A stretch of DNA of 64,000 nucleotides, taken from assembly GCA_963575745.1 (NCBI GenBank), contig CAUYUJ010018478.1, positions 55,880 to 119,879 of the forward strand, given 5' to 3'. The notes under the pieces are model-generated. The model was not told where the DNA came from and did not search any database. It was given only the letters and a program-made list of their open reading frames with translations. Positions 32,595-42,970 of this stretch are shown piece by piece. Position numbers and translations under genes: made by a program. Numbering within the stretch: position 1 is the stretch's first letter; every line of letters begins with the position of its first letter. Source of the stretch: Prorocentrum cordatum. Lineage: Eukaryota > Sar > Dinophyceae > Prorocentrales > Prorocentraceae.

Positions 32595-32958
32595 TCAGCG
32601 GCAGAGGCGCTGCCGCTGCTCCCAGGGCGTGTCCTTCTTAGAGGTCGCCCGAGGCCTGGCTCTTGGAGGTCGGCAGGCGGCGGAGGAGGAGGAGGAGGAG
32701 GAGGAGGAGGCGGACCAGGTTGCAGTGGGCCTTGGCTTGGTGCGCCGAAAAATCGTTGGGCATGAGCGCCGCCCAGAAAGGACCCCACGTGTGGGCCCTG
32801 GGGCTGGGGGCTCCGGTCCCTGCGCCTGGGCCCGCCCACGGGGTCGGCACCGTGCCTTTATAGTCGATGTGCACATCCGACGGCGGGATGGCCACCTGGC
32901 AGACCATGCTCACAGCAAAATCTTCGGCATCACTCGACGACTGGAAACGGGGCCTGAT
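32595..32958 (-). CDS. 3' end of an unrecognised gene, two exons
   Basis: The penultimate exon (32958 down to 32716, exactly 81 codons) follows a (CTC)n tract and CCGCGAG. It contains RPRFQSSSDAEDFAVSMVCQ, VAIPPSDVHIDYKG and, near its end, LMPNDFSAHQAKAHCNL. The donor is GTCCGC. A 79-bp intron rich in CTC ends in CCTCTAAG, and the last exon (32636 down to 32595) reads KDTPWEQRQRLCR and stops. Both junctions are phase 0 and codon use is mixed but GC-leaning. I do not recognise the protein. Upstream exons were not found: the next 2 kb on that side is a GAT/GCT array. A read-through version would stop at SQASGDL. Confidence 0.55.
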
Positions 32959-33094
32959 CTCGCGGAAGAGGAGGAGGAGGAGGAGGGGGAGGAGGAAGAG
33001 GATGAGAAGGAGGAGGAGGATGAGGATTCGGAGGAGGAGGATTCGGAGGAGGAGGATCAGGGGGGGAGGAGGAAGCGTATAGGAGGAGGACGTC

Positions 33095-33447
33095 GACCAG
33101 GAGGAGGATGATGCTGATGATGATGAGGATGCTGTTGCTGATGATGATGATGCTGCAGCTGCTGATGATACTGATGATGATGACGATGCTGATGATGATG
33201 AGGATGATGATGATCATCATCATGGCGCTGATGCTCATGCTGGTGCTTCTGATGCTGATGCCGTTGACGATTACAATGCTGATGCTGATGATGGTTCTGC
33301 TGCTGCTGCTGCTGATGATGATGATGATGACGTAATGGTCATGCTGCTGATGATGCTGGCGAAGATAATGATGTTGATGCTGCTGCTGATGATCATGCTG
33401 CTGCTGATGCTGATGATGATGGTGATTCTGATGACGATACTGCTGAA

Positions 33448-33487
<40 letters not shown>

Positions 33488-34767
33488 CTGATGATGCTGA
33501 TGATGATGATGATGATGCTGATGATGATGATGATGCTTGTGTTGATGGTGATGATGATGGTGACGTTGATGGTGGTGATGGCGATGATGCTGCTGCTGCT
33601 GATGATGCTGCAGATGATGATCATGAGGATGCTGCTGCTGATGATGATGCTGATGGTGATGACGATGTTGAGTATAATGACGATGCTGATGATGCTGATG
33701 ATGATGATGATGATGCTGACACTGATGGTGATGACGATGGCGATGATGCCAATGATGCTGATGATGCTGATGATAATGATGGTGATGGTGGATGTCATGA
33801 TGATGACCATGCTGACGAGGAGGGGGGTGATGCTGATGATGCTGATGCTGATGATGATGATTCGTATGATGATGCTGATGCTGATGCTGCTGATGATGAT
33901 ACTGCTGGTGCTGATGACGATCACGATGACGATGAGTGGGTTGCTGATGCTGATGATGCTGCTGATGATGACGATGCTGCCGATGATGCTGCTGATGATG
34001 ATGCTGGTGGAAATCACGATGCTGACGATGCTGATGAGGAGGGGAGTGATGATGAGGATGATTAGTATGATGACGATGATGCTGCTGCTGATGATGATGA
34101 TGACGATGCTGATGATGACGATGATGCTGCTGCTGATGATGCTGATGGTGATGGCGATGATGATGCTGATGATGACGATGATGCTGCTCACCATGCTGAT
34201 GAGTAGGTTGCTGATGTTGATGGTGCTGATGGTGATGCTGAGGATCCTGGTGATGACGATGCTGGCGATGGTGGTGATGGTGGTGGTGATGATGATGATG
34301 AGGAGGTAGAGGATGATGCTGATGATGATGATGATGCTGATGAGGGTGATGATGCTGATGATGATGCTCATGCTAATGCTCATCATGCTGCTGCTGCTGA
34401 TCGTGACGATGATGCTGCTGCTGATGCTGATGCTACTGCCAATGATGAAGCTGATGCTCATGTTGATGATGCTTCGGATGATGCTAATGATGATACTCAT
34501 GATGCTGATGCTTCTGATGACGATGATGCTGCTGCTGATGATAGTGATGATACTCATGATGATGATGATGGTGGTGGTGATTTTGGTGGTGATCACGATG
34601 ATGCTGATGACGATGATGCTGCTGATGATGATGGCAATCTGATGCTGATGATGACTATGATGATGCTGATGATGACTGTGACGCTGATATTGATGATGAT
34701 GACGAGGACGATGATGCTGATGATGATGATGCTGATGATGATGGTGCTGCTGATGATGCTGCTGCTA

Positions 34768-34798
<31 letters not shown>

Positions 34799-34799
34799 C

Positions 34800-34871
<72 letters not shown>

Positions 34872-34935
34872 AATGATGATGATGATGATGATGATGATGA
34901 TGTTGTTGCTGCAGCTGCAGCTGCTGCAGCTGCTA
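33095..34935 (+). repeat. GAT/GCT triplet array, about 1.8 kb
   Basis: GATGATGCT-type repeats, ending in GCAGCTGCAGCTGCTGCAGC. Frames over 300 codons on both strands are repeat artefacts. Confidence 0.95.
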
Positions 34936-35087
34936 CTGATGACAATGAGGAGGATGAAGAAGATGAAGAGGAGAAGGACGAAAAATAGCAGGACAATGAC
35001 GGCGAGGAGGCGCAGGACAATGACGAACACGACGAGGAGAAGGAAGAGGAGAAGGACGAGGAGGAGGAGGACGACGAGGAGGTTGAC

Positions 35088-35171
35088 CAGTTCGTGGGCA
35101 GCTCACTCCTCTTCTGTGGAAGGCGCTGGGGAATGCTTTTGGCTGCGCGTCTGCCAGTGTTCACTCTGCCC
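35088..35171 (-). CDS. candidate 84-nt exon, basic
   Basis: On the - strand GGCTGCCCGCAG precedes a frame reading RVNTGRRAAKSIPQRLPQKR, then SELPTN, ending at GTCAACCTCCTCG, a donor followed by CTC-rich intron as in the exons at 32716 and 37086. Its end phase does not fit the exon at 32958, so it is not simply the preceding exon of that gene. Confidence 0.28.
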
Positions 35172-35199
35172 CTGCGGGCAGCCAAGGCATGCAGCCCGG

Positions 35200-35600
35200 G
35201 CGCCCCCCTCACTCCTATTCGCAAGTGCGGGGTGTATGGTGTGTATTTATACACAAATATCTTATTCATATCCGTATCCGATATACATCAATATTTATGG
35301 TGCTATTACTTATATTTCTATGCATATCGAATTTCAATGTGTATGTATAGTTGTACAGTAGTGTGTCTCTCTATATACATCTATAGATAGTTGTGTCTTT
35401 CATTGTCGTGTGTATTTGTATTTCTATACTTCTGAATTTCCATATGTATACACGTATGTATGGGTGTGTTGCCTTATCGGCCAGCCGCTGGGGGCAACAG
35501 TTCTGTCTACGCGACCACCCAGGGTGGCCAATTAGTTTGGAGCGTGTTTTGCCGATGCTGTCCCGTCGACTGGAGTCATTGTCGTGTCGGCGTAAGAAGT
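35200..35600. other. AT-rich, no gene seen
   Basis: TATATACA-type low-complexity DNA. Confidence 0.5.
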
Positions 35601-35604
35601 GCTT

Positions 35605-35640
35605 GCGTGTGTGTGTGTGTGTGTGTGTGTGCGTGTGCGT

Positions 35641-35673
<33 letters not shown>

Positions 35674-35675
35674 GC
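35605..35675 (+). repeat. (GT)n microsatellite
   Basis: GTGTGTG with GC interruptions. Confidence 0.95.
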
Positions 35676-36041
35676 TGCGTGGTTTCGAGAGCTCTGCTAC
35701 GCGTGCGCATCATTCGCACACGCCTGCACAGGCGGCCGCCGATTCTCGGGCTCCTTTGCTCTGTACCGTTGTCTGTGCTCGTTTTTGGTTGTCGGCGCGG
35801 CCTCTTTCGGGCTCGTCTCTCCTCTTTTCCCTCCCCTCTACTTCCTGGCTTCGCCGGTCCCTGGGTTTACACGTGCTTGTATATGTACACAAGTGCACAA
35901 GTGTGCATGTGTGTATATGCGGATATGTATGTGCACATTCACATATACATATACGTATATGTATAAACCTAGTTCGGTATATGTTACACTCATGAACGAA
36001 TTCCATGAGGTAAGGAGGAATAGGAAGACCCCTCCTGGCAG

Positions 36042-36113
36042 GGCGACGAGGAGTTCGACGAGACCCGCACCCTGTGGAAGTCGCTCCTGCCACCGGAAGA
36101 GATGAAGACGGAG
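36042..36113 (+). CDS. candidate exon on + strand (GDEEFDETRTLWKSLL)
   Basis: After CCCCTCCTGGCAG, a strong acceptor, the frame reads GDEEFDETRTLWKSLLPPEE followed by MKTE. Codons end almost always in G or C. The 3' border is unclear; a GC donor after GAGC is possible. The peptide is acidic then amphipathic and unrecognised. The opposite strand is also open here, so the strand call is tentative. Confidence 0.4.
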
Positions 36114-36319
36114 CGCGCGGGGCGCGGGGCGGGGGGGGGCCTCCCCTCTCTGCAGGGACTGGCCGCGTGCCCGCGGCTCTGCCGGGGGGGAGCACCGCTG
36201 GTGCAGCGCCAGGCCGAGCCCGTTGTGGCTCCCTCTCCGCTCGTTTGCCTTGCCTGCCTCTTGCATTCCAGTCTCGCTCTTTCTCTCTCTCTCTCTCTGG
36301 CTCGTCGGTGTCTTCGCCC

Positions 36320-36411
36320 GAGGAGGAGGAGGAGGAGGAGGAAGAGGAGGAGGAGGAGGAGGAGGAGGAGGAGGAGGAGGAGGAGGAGGAGGAGGAGGAG
36401 GAGGAGGAGGT
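36320..36411 (+). repeat. (GAG)n tract
   Basis: Pure except one GAAGAG. Confidence 0.95.
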
Positions 36412-36517
36412 TTTTTGCTGCAAGAACGATGCCTGGCGGTCCCCGCCCCAGCTCGCCACATGAGAGTAGGATAGGCGGGCACTCCGCCTCGGGGTGCCAT
36501 CCCGCCTCCGTCCTGAT

Positions 36518-37242
36518 TCAGTCCATGAGGCACTCCCAGAAAGCGGCGCGCTCCTCCTGTACCAGGGAGCGCGGTACCGCCTCCAGGGAGACCTTCACTG
36601 CGTAAGGATTTCTGCCTCGGCGCAGGAGCGAGAGGCGGTACCCTGCGGTGGGGTTCGCTGGAGCCCCTCCGCAGGCACCAAGGAGCTTGCACCCCCTCTC
36701 GCTCGAGAAAACACCGCACCGATCGCAGAAGGTGTACTGGCCCACGCGGTGCAGCTCGTGTCCAAGAGCCGCACCGCGAATGGCGGGAGAGATGTCTCCT
36801 TCCCCGTCCCCCCGCCCCAGCTCGACGGAGGAGGAGGAGGAGGAGGAGGAGGAGGAGGAGGAGGAGGAGGAGGAGGAGGAGGAGGAGGAGGAGGAGGAGG
36901 AGGAGGAGGAGGAGGAGGAGGGAGGAGGGAGGAGGAGGAGGAGTGGGAGGAGGAGGACGAGCACGGGGACGAAGAGGAGTAGCAGGAGGAGGGTAAGGAG
37001 GAGGAGGAGGAGAGGGAGGAGGTGGAGGAGGAGGAGAAGGAGCAAGAGGCCGAGGAGGAGGCGGAGGAGGAGGAGAAGCACTGACCAGGCAGGTCTACGA
37101 CCAGGCGTGCCATTAGACTCTTCTCGGGCAGCCCCCGCGGCGCCCCTCCCGCGCGGGGTGCGCCCCCTTCTCGAGCCGACACGTCCGTCAGGCCACCCTT
37201 GCAGTAGAGCGGCACTTCGACCCGGCGATTGTTTTTTCTATC
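36518..37242 (-). CDS. 3' end of a gene with a zinc-finger-like C-terminal domain (two exons)
   Basis: Exon A (37242 down to 37086, 157 nt) includes VEVPLYCKGGLTDVS and LMARLVVDLP and ends in phase 1 at the donor GTCAGTGC. Exon B (36798 down to 36518) begins DISPAIRGAALGHELHRVGQ, then YTFCDRCGVFSSERGCKLLG, AC, and ends with ERAAFWECLMD and a TGA. The cysteines form C-x2-C-x8-C-x5-C with an upstream GHELH, a possible zinc-binding site. Similar short C-terminal H...FC..CG...L...C segments are, from memory, common next to reverse transcriptases in dinoflagellates, so a LINE protein is possible. The 287-bp intron is filled by (CTC)n on the coding strand. Exon A has a weak acceptor (CGCCAGAG) and element C3 lies just upstream. 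Exon B could instead start 27 nt earlier, in another phase. Confidence 0.6.
36827..37080 (+). repeat. (GAG)n tract inside a - strand intron
   Basis: CTC on the coding strand of the gene at 36518-37242; decays to GAGGCGGAG toward 37080. Confidence 0.9.
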
Positions 37243-37267
37243 CTCTGGCGCCTGAAGGTCGTTACCC

Positions 37268-37459
37268 GAAGAAGAAAAAACGCCATACACATTAAACTGT
37301 TTGCGTTCCGCGCAGATTTCTTGGGATCTGCGCCCGGGCGGCGCCTCCGGCGCCGCCCCTGGCACGCTCCGCGTGCCAGGGAGGGGGTCCAGCGCAGATC
37401 CAAGAAATCCGCGCGGAGCGCCCAAAGTTTATGTTGATGGCGTTTTTTCTTCTTCTTGC
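37268..37459. mobile_element. element family C, copy 3 (best preserved)
   Basis: Arms over 60 bp: GAAGAAGAAAAAACGCCATA ... GCGCAGATTTCTTGGGATCT and complement, with a GGCGGCGCCTCCGGCGCCGCC centre. Confidence 0.75.
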
Positions 37460-38240
37460 TATCCCGGCCGAGCCCCACCAGGTAATGGTGCTGATCGTAC
37501 GCAGGGGAGGCGGGAAGGCCTGGACCCACCATACGTGTTGGTGCTCGCGCGCGTGCTGTGGCGATCGCAGCGCCCCCCCGCCCCGACGTGCCCGCCCCTC
37601 CCAAGTGTGACCTTCACCGGGGCCCCCGACCCTCGCCCCCTCCCCCCCCCTGGCTAAAGACCGTTGCAGAGATTTCGTGACGCTTCGCGTATCTTCACCA
37701 GCTTGACGCGCCCTCTGGACTTTTCCTTGCGGGCCGCAGATCAAAAAAATATATCTTCACCAGCTTCGGCTTCCCCCCCAGTCGACGGCGCCCTCCCCTG
37801 AGCGGCAGCGAGGCCCGCCTCCTGTCTGTTCCTCCCTCCGCTGTCCTCTCGTCGCCTCCGTCTCCCTCCTCCAGTTGCGCAATTTAGTACGTAGCGCGTT
37901 AGATACGACTCTTGGACGGCGTCCAGCGTCTCCCGGTGCGCTTGCGATCGAAAAAGTATCTTCACCAGCCCATCCATAAACGATCGCCAAGCGAGTTGTT
38001 TATGTCAGGGAAGTGTAGAAGCATGCATGCAGTGGAACAGCCGTATTGGAAACGGGTGGATGGCGCAGAACTGGCGGAGACATTTGCTGAATGATTTAAC
38101 ACATGTCCCATTCAGGGGCGCATCGTTCCCCATCTTACTTCAAACGAGTTGTGGGTGGAAACAAAACAAGGTGTCCGCCTGGGCCCCCGAGCGGAAGTGC
38201 GAGCGCTGTGGCGCGCGCGGTCGCGCGCGACCCGCCGCTG
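37460..38240. other. no gene seen; three repeat MM motifs
   Basis: TATCTTCACCAGC occurs at 37691, 37759 and 37959. The rest is unrecognised. Confidence 0.35.
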
Positions 38241-38249
38241 GTAATAACG

Positions 38250-38400
38250 TGAATGCGCGGTCGTCGCGGCGGCGACGACGGCGACGGCGACGACGACGGC
38301 GGCGTTTGTGCCGACGGCGACGACGACGGCTGCAACGGCGACGGCGGCGACGACGAACGTCCCGGCGACGGCGGCGACGGGGCCCGGGCCCACGGGCGAA
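38250..38400 (+). repeat. GGCGACGAC-type triplet tract
   Basis: GCGACGACGGCGACGGCGAC-like; poly-Arg/Asp/Ala frames are artefacts. Confidence 0.85.
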
Positions 38401-38547
38401 CTTGCACCCCGCCCTCATTCTTGGAACTCCGCGCCTGGTTTTATGGGAGGAACGGCATTGTTGCGCGCAGTTTTGCCCCAGCCGTCCTTCCGCTTGACTA
38501 AAAATTTCTTTCTCTTTACTACAACGCCCTTTTCTCTGAATGTATTA

Positions 38548-38670
38548 AGCGGCGCGCCTTTGCTAAAACCGTTTCCCCGCTTTGGTAAAGCCGTTTCCTC
38601 GCTTTAGTACATCCGTTTCTTCGCTTCAGTAAAGCCGTTTTTTCGCTTTGGAGAACGCGGTCTGCCTTAG
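38548..38670 (+). repeat. 22-bp tandem repeat
   Basis: Four to five copies of CCGTTTCCTCGCTTTAGTAA AG with few changes. Confidence 0.75.
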
Positions 38671-38989
38671 TAGAGCCTTGGGGATGCGATGGTGATGCGG
38701 GGCCAAGGCCGCATCCTCACCGCGCATCCTTATTGATACGGGTCGATTGTAGGCTCTCCAGGCGCTGGGCTCGCCTCCTGTCTCGCCTCCGGTCTCGCCT
38801 CCGCTCGTGCACCGTCCTGGCCGCGCCCCGAGGACGAGGACTGGGGGGACGCCGGCCTCGGAGGAGGCGCCCGCGCGCCAGGGGGAGCCGCCCCCGGGGC
38901 GGGTGCGGCACGGGCGCGCGGCACGGCAGGGGTGAGCGGCAACGATGCGTCGGCCCGCATGGTAGGGATGGGAAGCCTGCCCACGGGTA

Positions 38990-39120
38990 CCCTGGCGCCC
39001 TTGCCCTCCTCGGTCCATGCCTCGCCGCTTTCGTTGGCCTGGCCCCGCTCGAAAAGCGTCGAGATGGGCGTCCAAGGCCCTTGCGTCCTTGTCGCGCATC
39101 CTTTTGATGCGGGCCGACCG
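38990..39120 (+). repeat. dispersed repeat GG
   Basis: TTTCGTTGGCCTGGCCCCGC TC, GGGCGTCCAAGGCCCTTGCG. Shared with 62405-62505 and, as a tandem, 42230-42900. Confidence 0.5.
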
Positions 39121-39354
39121 TATCTCTGTTTAACCCAAGAGGGGATCCAGCGAAGTTGAGGTGGTGCAGTAGATGTGGTGCAATGGATTTGTGGGGTTGC
39201 AGTAGATTCGGGGTGTGCAAGACACTCCAGTGCGCAAATGTACTGCTGGGTTTTCGCGTGCGATGTATTCGATGCAAAGCAGTGCAGTACGATTCCTTGG
39301 CGCAATACATTTGCAATACACTTGCCCCACATCTATTGCACCACCCGCTTTCAG

Positions 39355-39455
39355 CTGGACCCCCATTTGGGTCACGAGGACTATCGGGGGCCTGTCGCCG
39401 ATCTGTCGGCGATGTATCGCTGCTTCCATGCCGATGTTTCTTTCCCCCCACGCCC
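39355..39455. repeat. dispersed repeat D, copy 3 (short)
   Basis: GCCTGTCGCCGATCTGTCGG CGATGTATCGC. Confidence 0.5.
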
Positions 39456-39532
39456 TCGGGGGCGCGATGAGCGCGCGGCACGTCCTGGGGGGAGCGGCTC
39501 GTCCTCCTCCGCCTTTTAGGGGAGGAGGGAAA

Positions 39533-39695
39533 GCTACGGCACCCACACCGCTGCCCTTTCCCCTCGTCTCCCCATGCTTTGGCCTCCTGGGGGGCCCTCG
39601 TCCCCACCGCTGGATTCGCCCCGAAATCCTGGGCGGAGCGCACCCTTGGAGAGGTCTGGGGAGTATCGGTGCTGGTACCTTTCGGTTTCCCCATC
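39533..39695. mobile_element. MITE family F, copy 4
   Basis: GGGGCCCTCGTCCCCACCGC TGGATTCGCCCCGA, with GGCACCCACACCGCTGCC / GGTGCTGGTACC-type ends. Confidence 0.6.
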
Positions 39696-39713
39696 CCAGG
39701 GGATCCTTGAGAC

Positions 39714-39870
39714 GTGGGTCAATGCAAACGGGGGCCAGCCAGAGCAATCTTGCCTGGTCCTGCAGAGCCAGAGGTGCACTGACCCGGGCTAGCGTGCAGG
39801 ATCCTGCAGCTTCTTGCAGGGCCGTGCGCGATCTTGCAAAGCCGGACTGACCCACGTTTGCATTGACCAG
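39714..39870. mobile_element. MITE family G, copy 1
   Basis: TIRs GGGTCAATGCAAACG / CGTTTGCATTGACC, inner GCAGGATCCTGC palindromes. Confidence 0.65.
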
Positions 39871-39879
39871 GGTTAGGGG

Positions 39880-40012
39880 GACAAAAAGTGACACAAACAT
39901 AAAAACTCGGAGGCCCGCGCGGATTTCTCGGATCGGCGCTGGACCCCCCCTCCCTGGCGCGCGGAGCGCGCCAGTGGCGGCGCCGGAGGCGCCGCCGGGG
40001 GGCCCCAGCGCC
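39880..40012. mobile_element. element family C, copy 4
   Basis: GACACAAACATAAAAACTCG, GCCCGCGCGGATTTCTCGG, GGCGGCGCCGGAGGCGCCGCC; right arm shortened. Confidence 0.6.
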
Positions 40013-40017
40013 TAAGG

Positions 40018-40191
40018 TCGGGCGACGAAATCTATACATATCCACTGCTCCCTGACCATGCCCATCTTGAACCCAGGAGCTGTGTATGCGCCCTCCTGGC
40101 CAAGCCAGGGGGGCGTGGCGTATACACCGCTGCGGGGTTGAGGATGGGCCTGGCCAGGGAGCAGTGGATATGTATAGATTTCGTCGCCCTA
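40018..40191. mobile_element. palindromic element family Z, copy 2
   Basis: Arms TCGGGCGACGAAATCTATAC ATATCCACTGCTCCCTG and complement; TAAGG on both sides (40013-40017, 40192-40196). Confidence 0.8.
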
Positions 40192-40364
40192 TAAGGGTTC
40201 CCCTGGGTCAGAGTGCGTCCCCGAGGAGCGGTCTGTCCTCCTCCTTCTCTCAGGGGGAGAGCTGCCAGACGCGCTCGCGTCGGGACACGCCTCGCGGCAC
40301 GAGGTTTTTGGGCCGCCTGCGGCCGCCGAGGGCCCTCGCCGGTTCTCCGCCAAATTCGGGGTTG

Positions 40365-40530
40365 GACAGACCTCCTACCACGACACGTCGATTAAAGAAT
40401 TGGCCGTTTTCGGTTCGCGAGAGGGCTCCGCAGCCGTCCTTCTTGCGGGTCCAGGTCCGTCGGTTTCGGTCCCGGGCCTGTTTCACCAAGGGGAGGTGTA
40501 CTAAAAGGGAGGCTTGCCCATCGCCGACAG
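40365..40530. repeat. dispersed repeat P, copy 1
   Basis: CCTACCACGACACGTCGATT to CACCAAGGGGAGGTGTACTA. About 80% like 62093-62262 by eye. Confidence 0.65.
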
Positions 40531-40601
40531 ATGGCTCGGGAGGAGCAGCCGACCTCTGGGACACGGTCGGGACTTCTGGGGGTCGCGAATCATGAAAGCA
40601 G

Positions 40602-40726
40602 GACGTCGCATGTCTGGGGAAAGGCACACCGCGATGCCGCCGTGCTCCTCGGTGACCCTCGCTGCCATCGCGGGAGTCGCTCGAAGTTCTGGTCGGAGCT
40701 CCGCGGAGGGGCTGTCTCGGCGCCAG
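40602..40726 (+). CDS. candidate exon beside element B1
   Basis: After CATGAAAGCAG the frame reads TSHVWGKAHRDAAVLLGDPR and then SRSKFWSELRGGAVSAP, ending at GTTGAT. Mixed but GC-leaning codons. Element B1 begins 22 bp downstream. Unrecognised. Confidence 0.28.
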
Positions 40727-40748
40727 GTTGATCCTCGAGCTTGTTGTC

Positions 40749-40860
40749 TGGAGTCGGGCCTGTCCCTCTACAGGGGGGATGCTCAGAAATAGTCAAAACA
40801 TAGTCAGCGGATCTTTTCTTGAGCATTTGTTTGACCATCTGGGAGTTTTTTTGTTTGCTA

Positions 40861-40932
<72 letters not shown>

Positions 40933-40967
40933 CAAAATCCCCCTGTAGGGGGACACGCCCGACTTGA
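40749..40967. mobile_element. MITE family B, copy 1, with inserted microsatellite
   Basis: GTCGGGCCTGTCCCTCTACA left, CCTGTAGGGGGACACGCCCG AC right; the inside is replaced by (CTAT)n and (AT)n at 40862-40930. Confidence 0.8.
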
Positions 40968-41099
40968 GCTTCGTCTCCCAGCGCCTGGGCCTGGGCCTGG
41001 GCCAACTCCCTGCGCCCGCTGCTCTGCGGCAGTCCACACGGGGCCTCCTCGCCCGCGCTTTGGGTGCGGCCTGGCCCAGGGGAGGGGATCGACGGGGAG

Positions 41100-41700
41100 T
41101 GTGATCTTGGAGCATGGCCTGGGCGTTTTTTTGTTGTTGCTGTTTTTTTAAAGTTTTGTTTCAGTTGTTTTGTTCTTTGTTTTTTTGTGTTTTTATTGTC
41201 GTTTTTTTATTTGTTTTTTTTTTGGTTCCCCCCCCCTCTGGCGGGTAACGCCTTTTGCCTGGCCCCCCCCATCCCCCCCCTTCGGGATGACGCCAGCGAT
41301 CGTGGGTTTCTTTTGGGGGGGTGGAGGGCGGACCCCCCTCCTCTCGGCGAGGTTCCTGGGCTATGACTTCGGCGAGGTTCCTGGGCTAGGCGAGGTCCAT
41401 GACTTCGGCGAGGTTCCTGGGCTATCGGCCGGCACCTCCTCTCCGCAGGTGTGGCAATCGACGTGCCGCTGGCGCGGAGACGCGCCCTGGCCGCGGCCGC
41501 CGGTCGTGCCGTGGCCCGCCGGCCCAGCCCCCCGGGCCACGGCCGGCGGGCCCAGCAGAAGACAAGAGCAGCAGCCTCTTGGGCGAGGGGTCTCGCCGCC
41601 CTTGCTCCTCGGGGGCAGCGACAGGGAGGGATGGGCATTGGGGGGGGGGGAAGGCATCGACCCCCAATCGCGAGGGACAGTCATAAAAAGCAGCCTCTTG
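41100..41700. other. T-rich then GGCGAGGTTCCTGGGCTA tandem; no gene
   Basis: 41130-41225 is T-rich. GGCGAGGTTCCTGGGCTA-like units repeat at 41347, 41373 and 41407. Confidence 0.5.
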
Positions 41701-41716
41701 GGCGGGGGGTGCCCTT

Positions 41717-41770
41717 CTGTGGGCCCCGGAAACGTCAGGGCCGTTTTCTCACCGTTTCTCGCCGCCCTTG
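41717..41770. mobile_element. fragment of MITE family W
   Basis: CTTCTGTGGGCCCCGGAAAC GTCAGGGCCGTTTTCTCACC matches the left TIR of 26566. Confidence 0.65.
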
Positions 41771-41804
41771 CCCTTCAGGGGCAACGATAGGGGGGGGGGA
41801 TAGG

Positions 41805-42002
41805 CATTGGATTAGGGGGGGGGAATGCGTCGACCCCCGATCGCCCATGGATCGCCCCTGGGGGCCTGATTGCCCCAACCCGCCCTGGAAGGTGCGGATT
41901 CACCATCGGAGGCCTATCGCCGATCTATCGGCGATGCATCTCGCCGATTCCAGGTCGACCCACCCCCCCAACTGCCAGTCCCCCCCCCTATCGTTGCCCC
42001 TC
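41805..42002. repeat. dispersed repeat D, copy 4
   Basis: GAATGCGTCGACCCCCGATC, GCCTATCGCCGATCTATCGG CGATGCATC, CCAGGTCGACCC, CCTATCGTTGCCCCTCGCCC. Confidence 0.65.
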
Positions 42003-42229
42003 GCCCCTTCTCAGGAGCGACAAAAGGACGTACACGTACATGAATCCACGCTGGTTTCGAGAGTACGCATTGCGCAAATGTTCGTATGACGCGGCCGGTC
42101 TCGCGGATCGAGGGGCCGTGTTCATGTACATAGCTGGGCGCGTACGTCCTTTGTGGGCTCCCTACCTTCAGCCAACCCGCACAGGAAGGGCGAGCGCAGC
42201 TCTCCAGCGAGCATCGTGTTCCCCCCTCG

Positions 42230-42905
42230 GCTCGCCTCTCCGGCCTCCGTCGCTGGCCGCTGGCCCCGCTCCACGGGCGTCTCGGCACGGCCTTGCGAGG
42301 TGCTCGCGGCCTCCTCCTCCCCCTCCTCCCCCTCCTCCCCCCCCCCCCCCCTCCTCCCCCCTCCTCCTCTCCTCCTCCCTCCTCCTCCTCCTCCTCCTCC
42401 TCCTCCTCCTCCTCCTCCTCCTGGCCTCGCCTCCTCGTCACACGGGTCGACCGGGCCCCTCCTTTCCCCGGTGCTTTCGCTGGCCGCGCCCCGCTCGGCG
42501 GGCGTCGACACGGCCTTCCGAGGTGCCTGCGGCCTCGCCTCGCCTCCTCGTCACACGGGTCGACGGGGCCCTCCTTTCTCGGGCCGGGCGAAAGGGGGGG
42601 ATTGGGAAAGGGGGGGTTACGAAATCTGCTGCATGCAGCTGGTTTCGGCCTCACTGAGGGGCCCATTCCTCGATACATGGCCGCCTCCGGCGCCGGGAGG
42701 CGCCGGGAAAATCAGCTACGTGAGCTGATTCTCAAACCCCCCCTTTGCTATCCCCCCCTTTCGCCCGACCCGACTTTCCCCAGTGCTTTCGCTGGCCGCG
42801 CCCCGCTCGGCGGGCGTCCACACGGCCTTCCGAGGTGCCTGCGGCCTCACCTCGCATCCTCGTCACACGGGTCGACGGGGCCCTCCTTTCCCCAGTGCCC
42901 TTCCT
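42230..42905 (+). repeat. tandem of about 125-bp GG units, with (CCT)n expansion and MITE N2 inserted
   Basis: Units repeat GCTTTCGCTGGCCGCGCCCC GCTCGGCGGGCGTC, GAGGTGCCTGCGGCCTC and CTCGTCACACGGGTCGAC. Unit 1 is split by (CCT)n at 42308-42422. N2 sits between units 2 and 3. Confidence 0.75.
42579..42773. mobile_element. MITE family N, copy 2, 5-bp TSD
   Basis: TIRs TCGGGCCGGGCGAAAGGGGG / CCCCCTTTCGCCCGACCCGA. CTTTC target duplication at 42574-42578 and 42774-42778, confirmed by the uninterrupted unit 1-2 junction. Inner GCTGCATGCAGC palindrome. Confidence 0.85.
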
Positions 42906-42970
42906 TGTTGGCGGGGCTCGACGGAGTCTCCCGCGGAACCGAGATGGCCCGCGCCAGTCGGTTCGTAGGT

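Noticed and set aside
33271-34596. 441-codon - strand ORF (Ile/Ser-rich) and a matching Met/Leu-rich + ORF
   Set aside because: Direct translation of a GAT/GCT triplet array; both strands are open.
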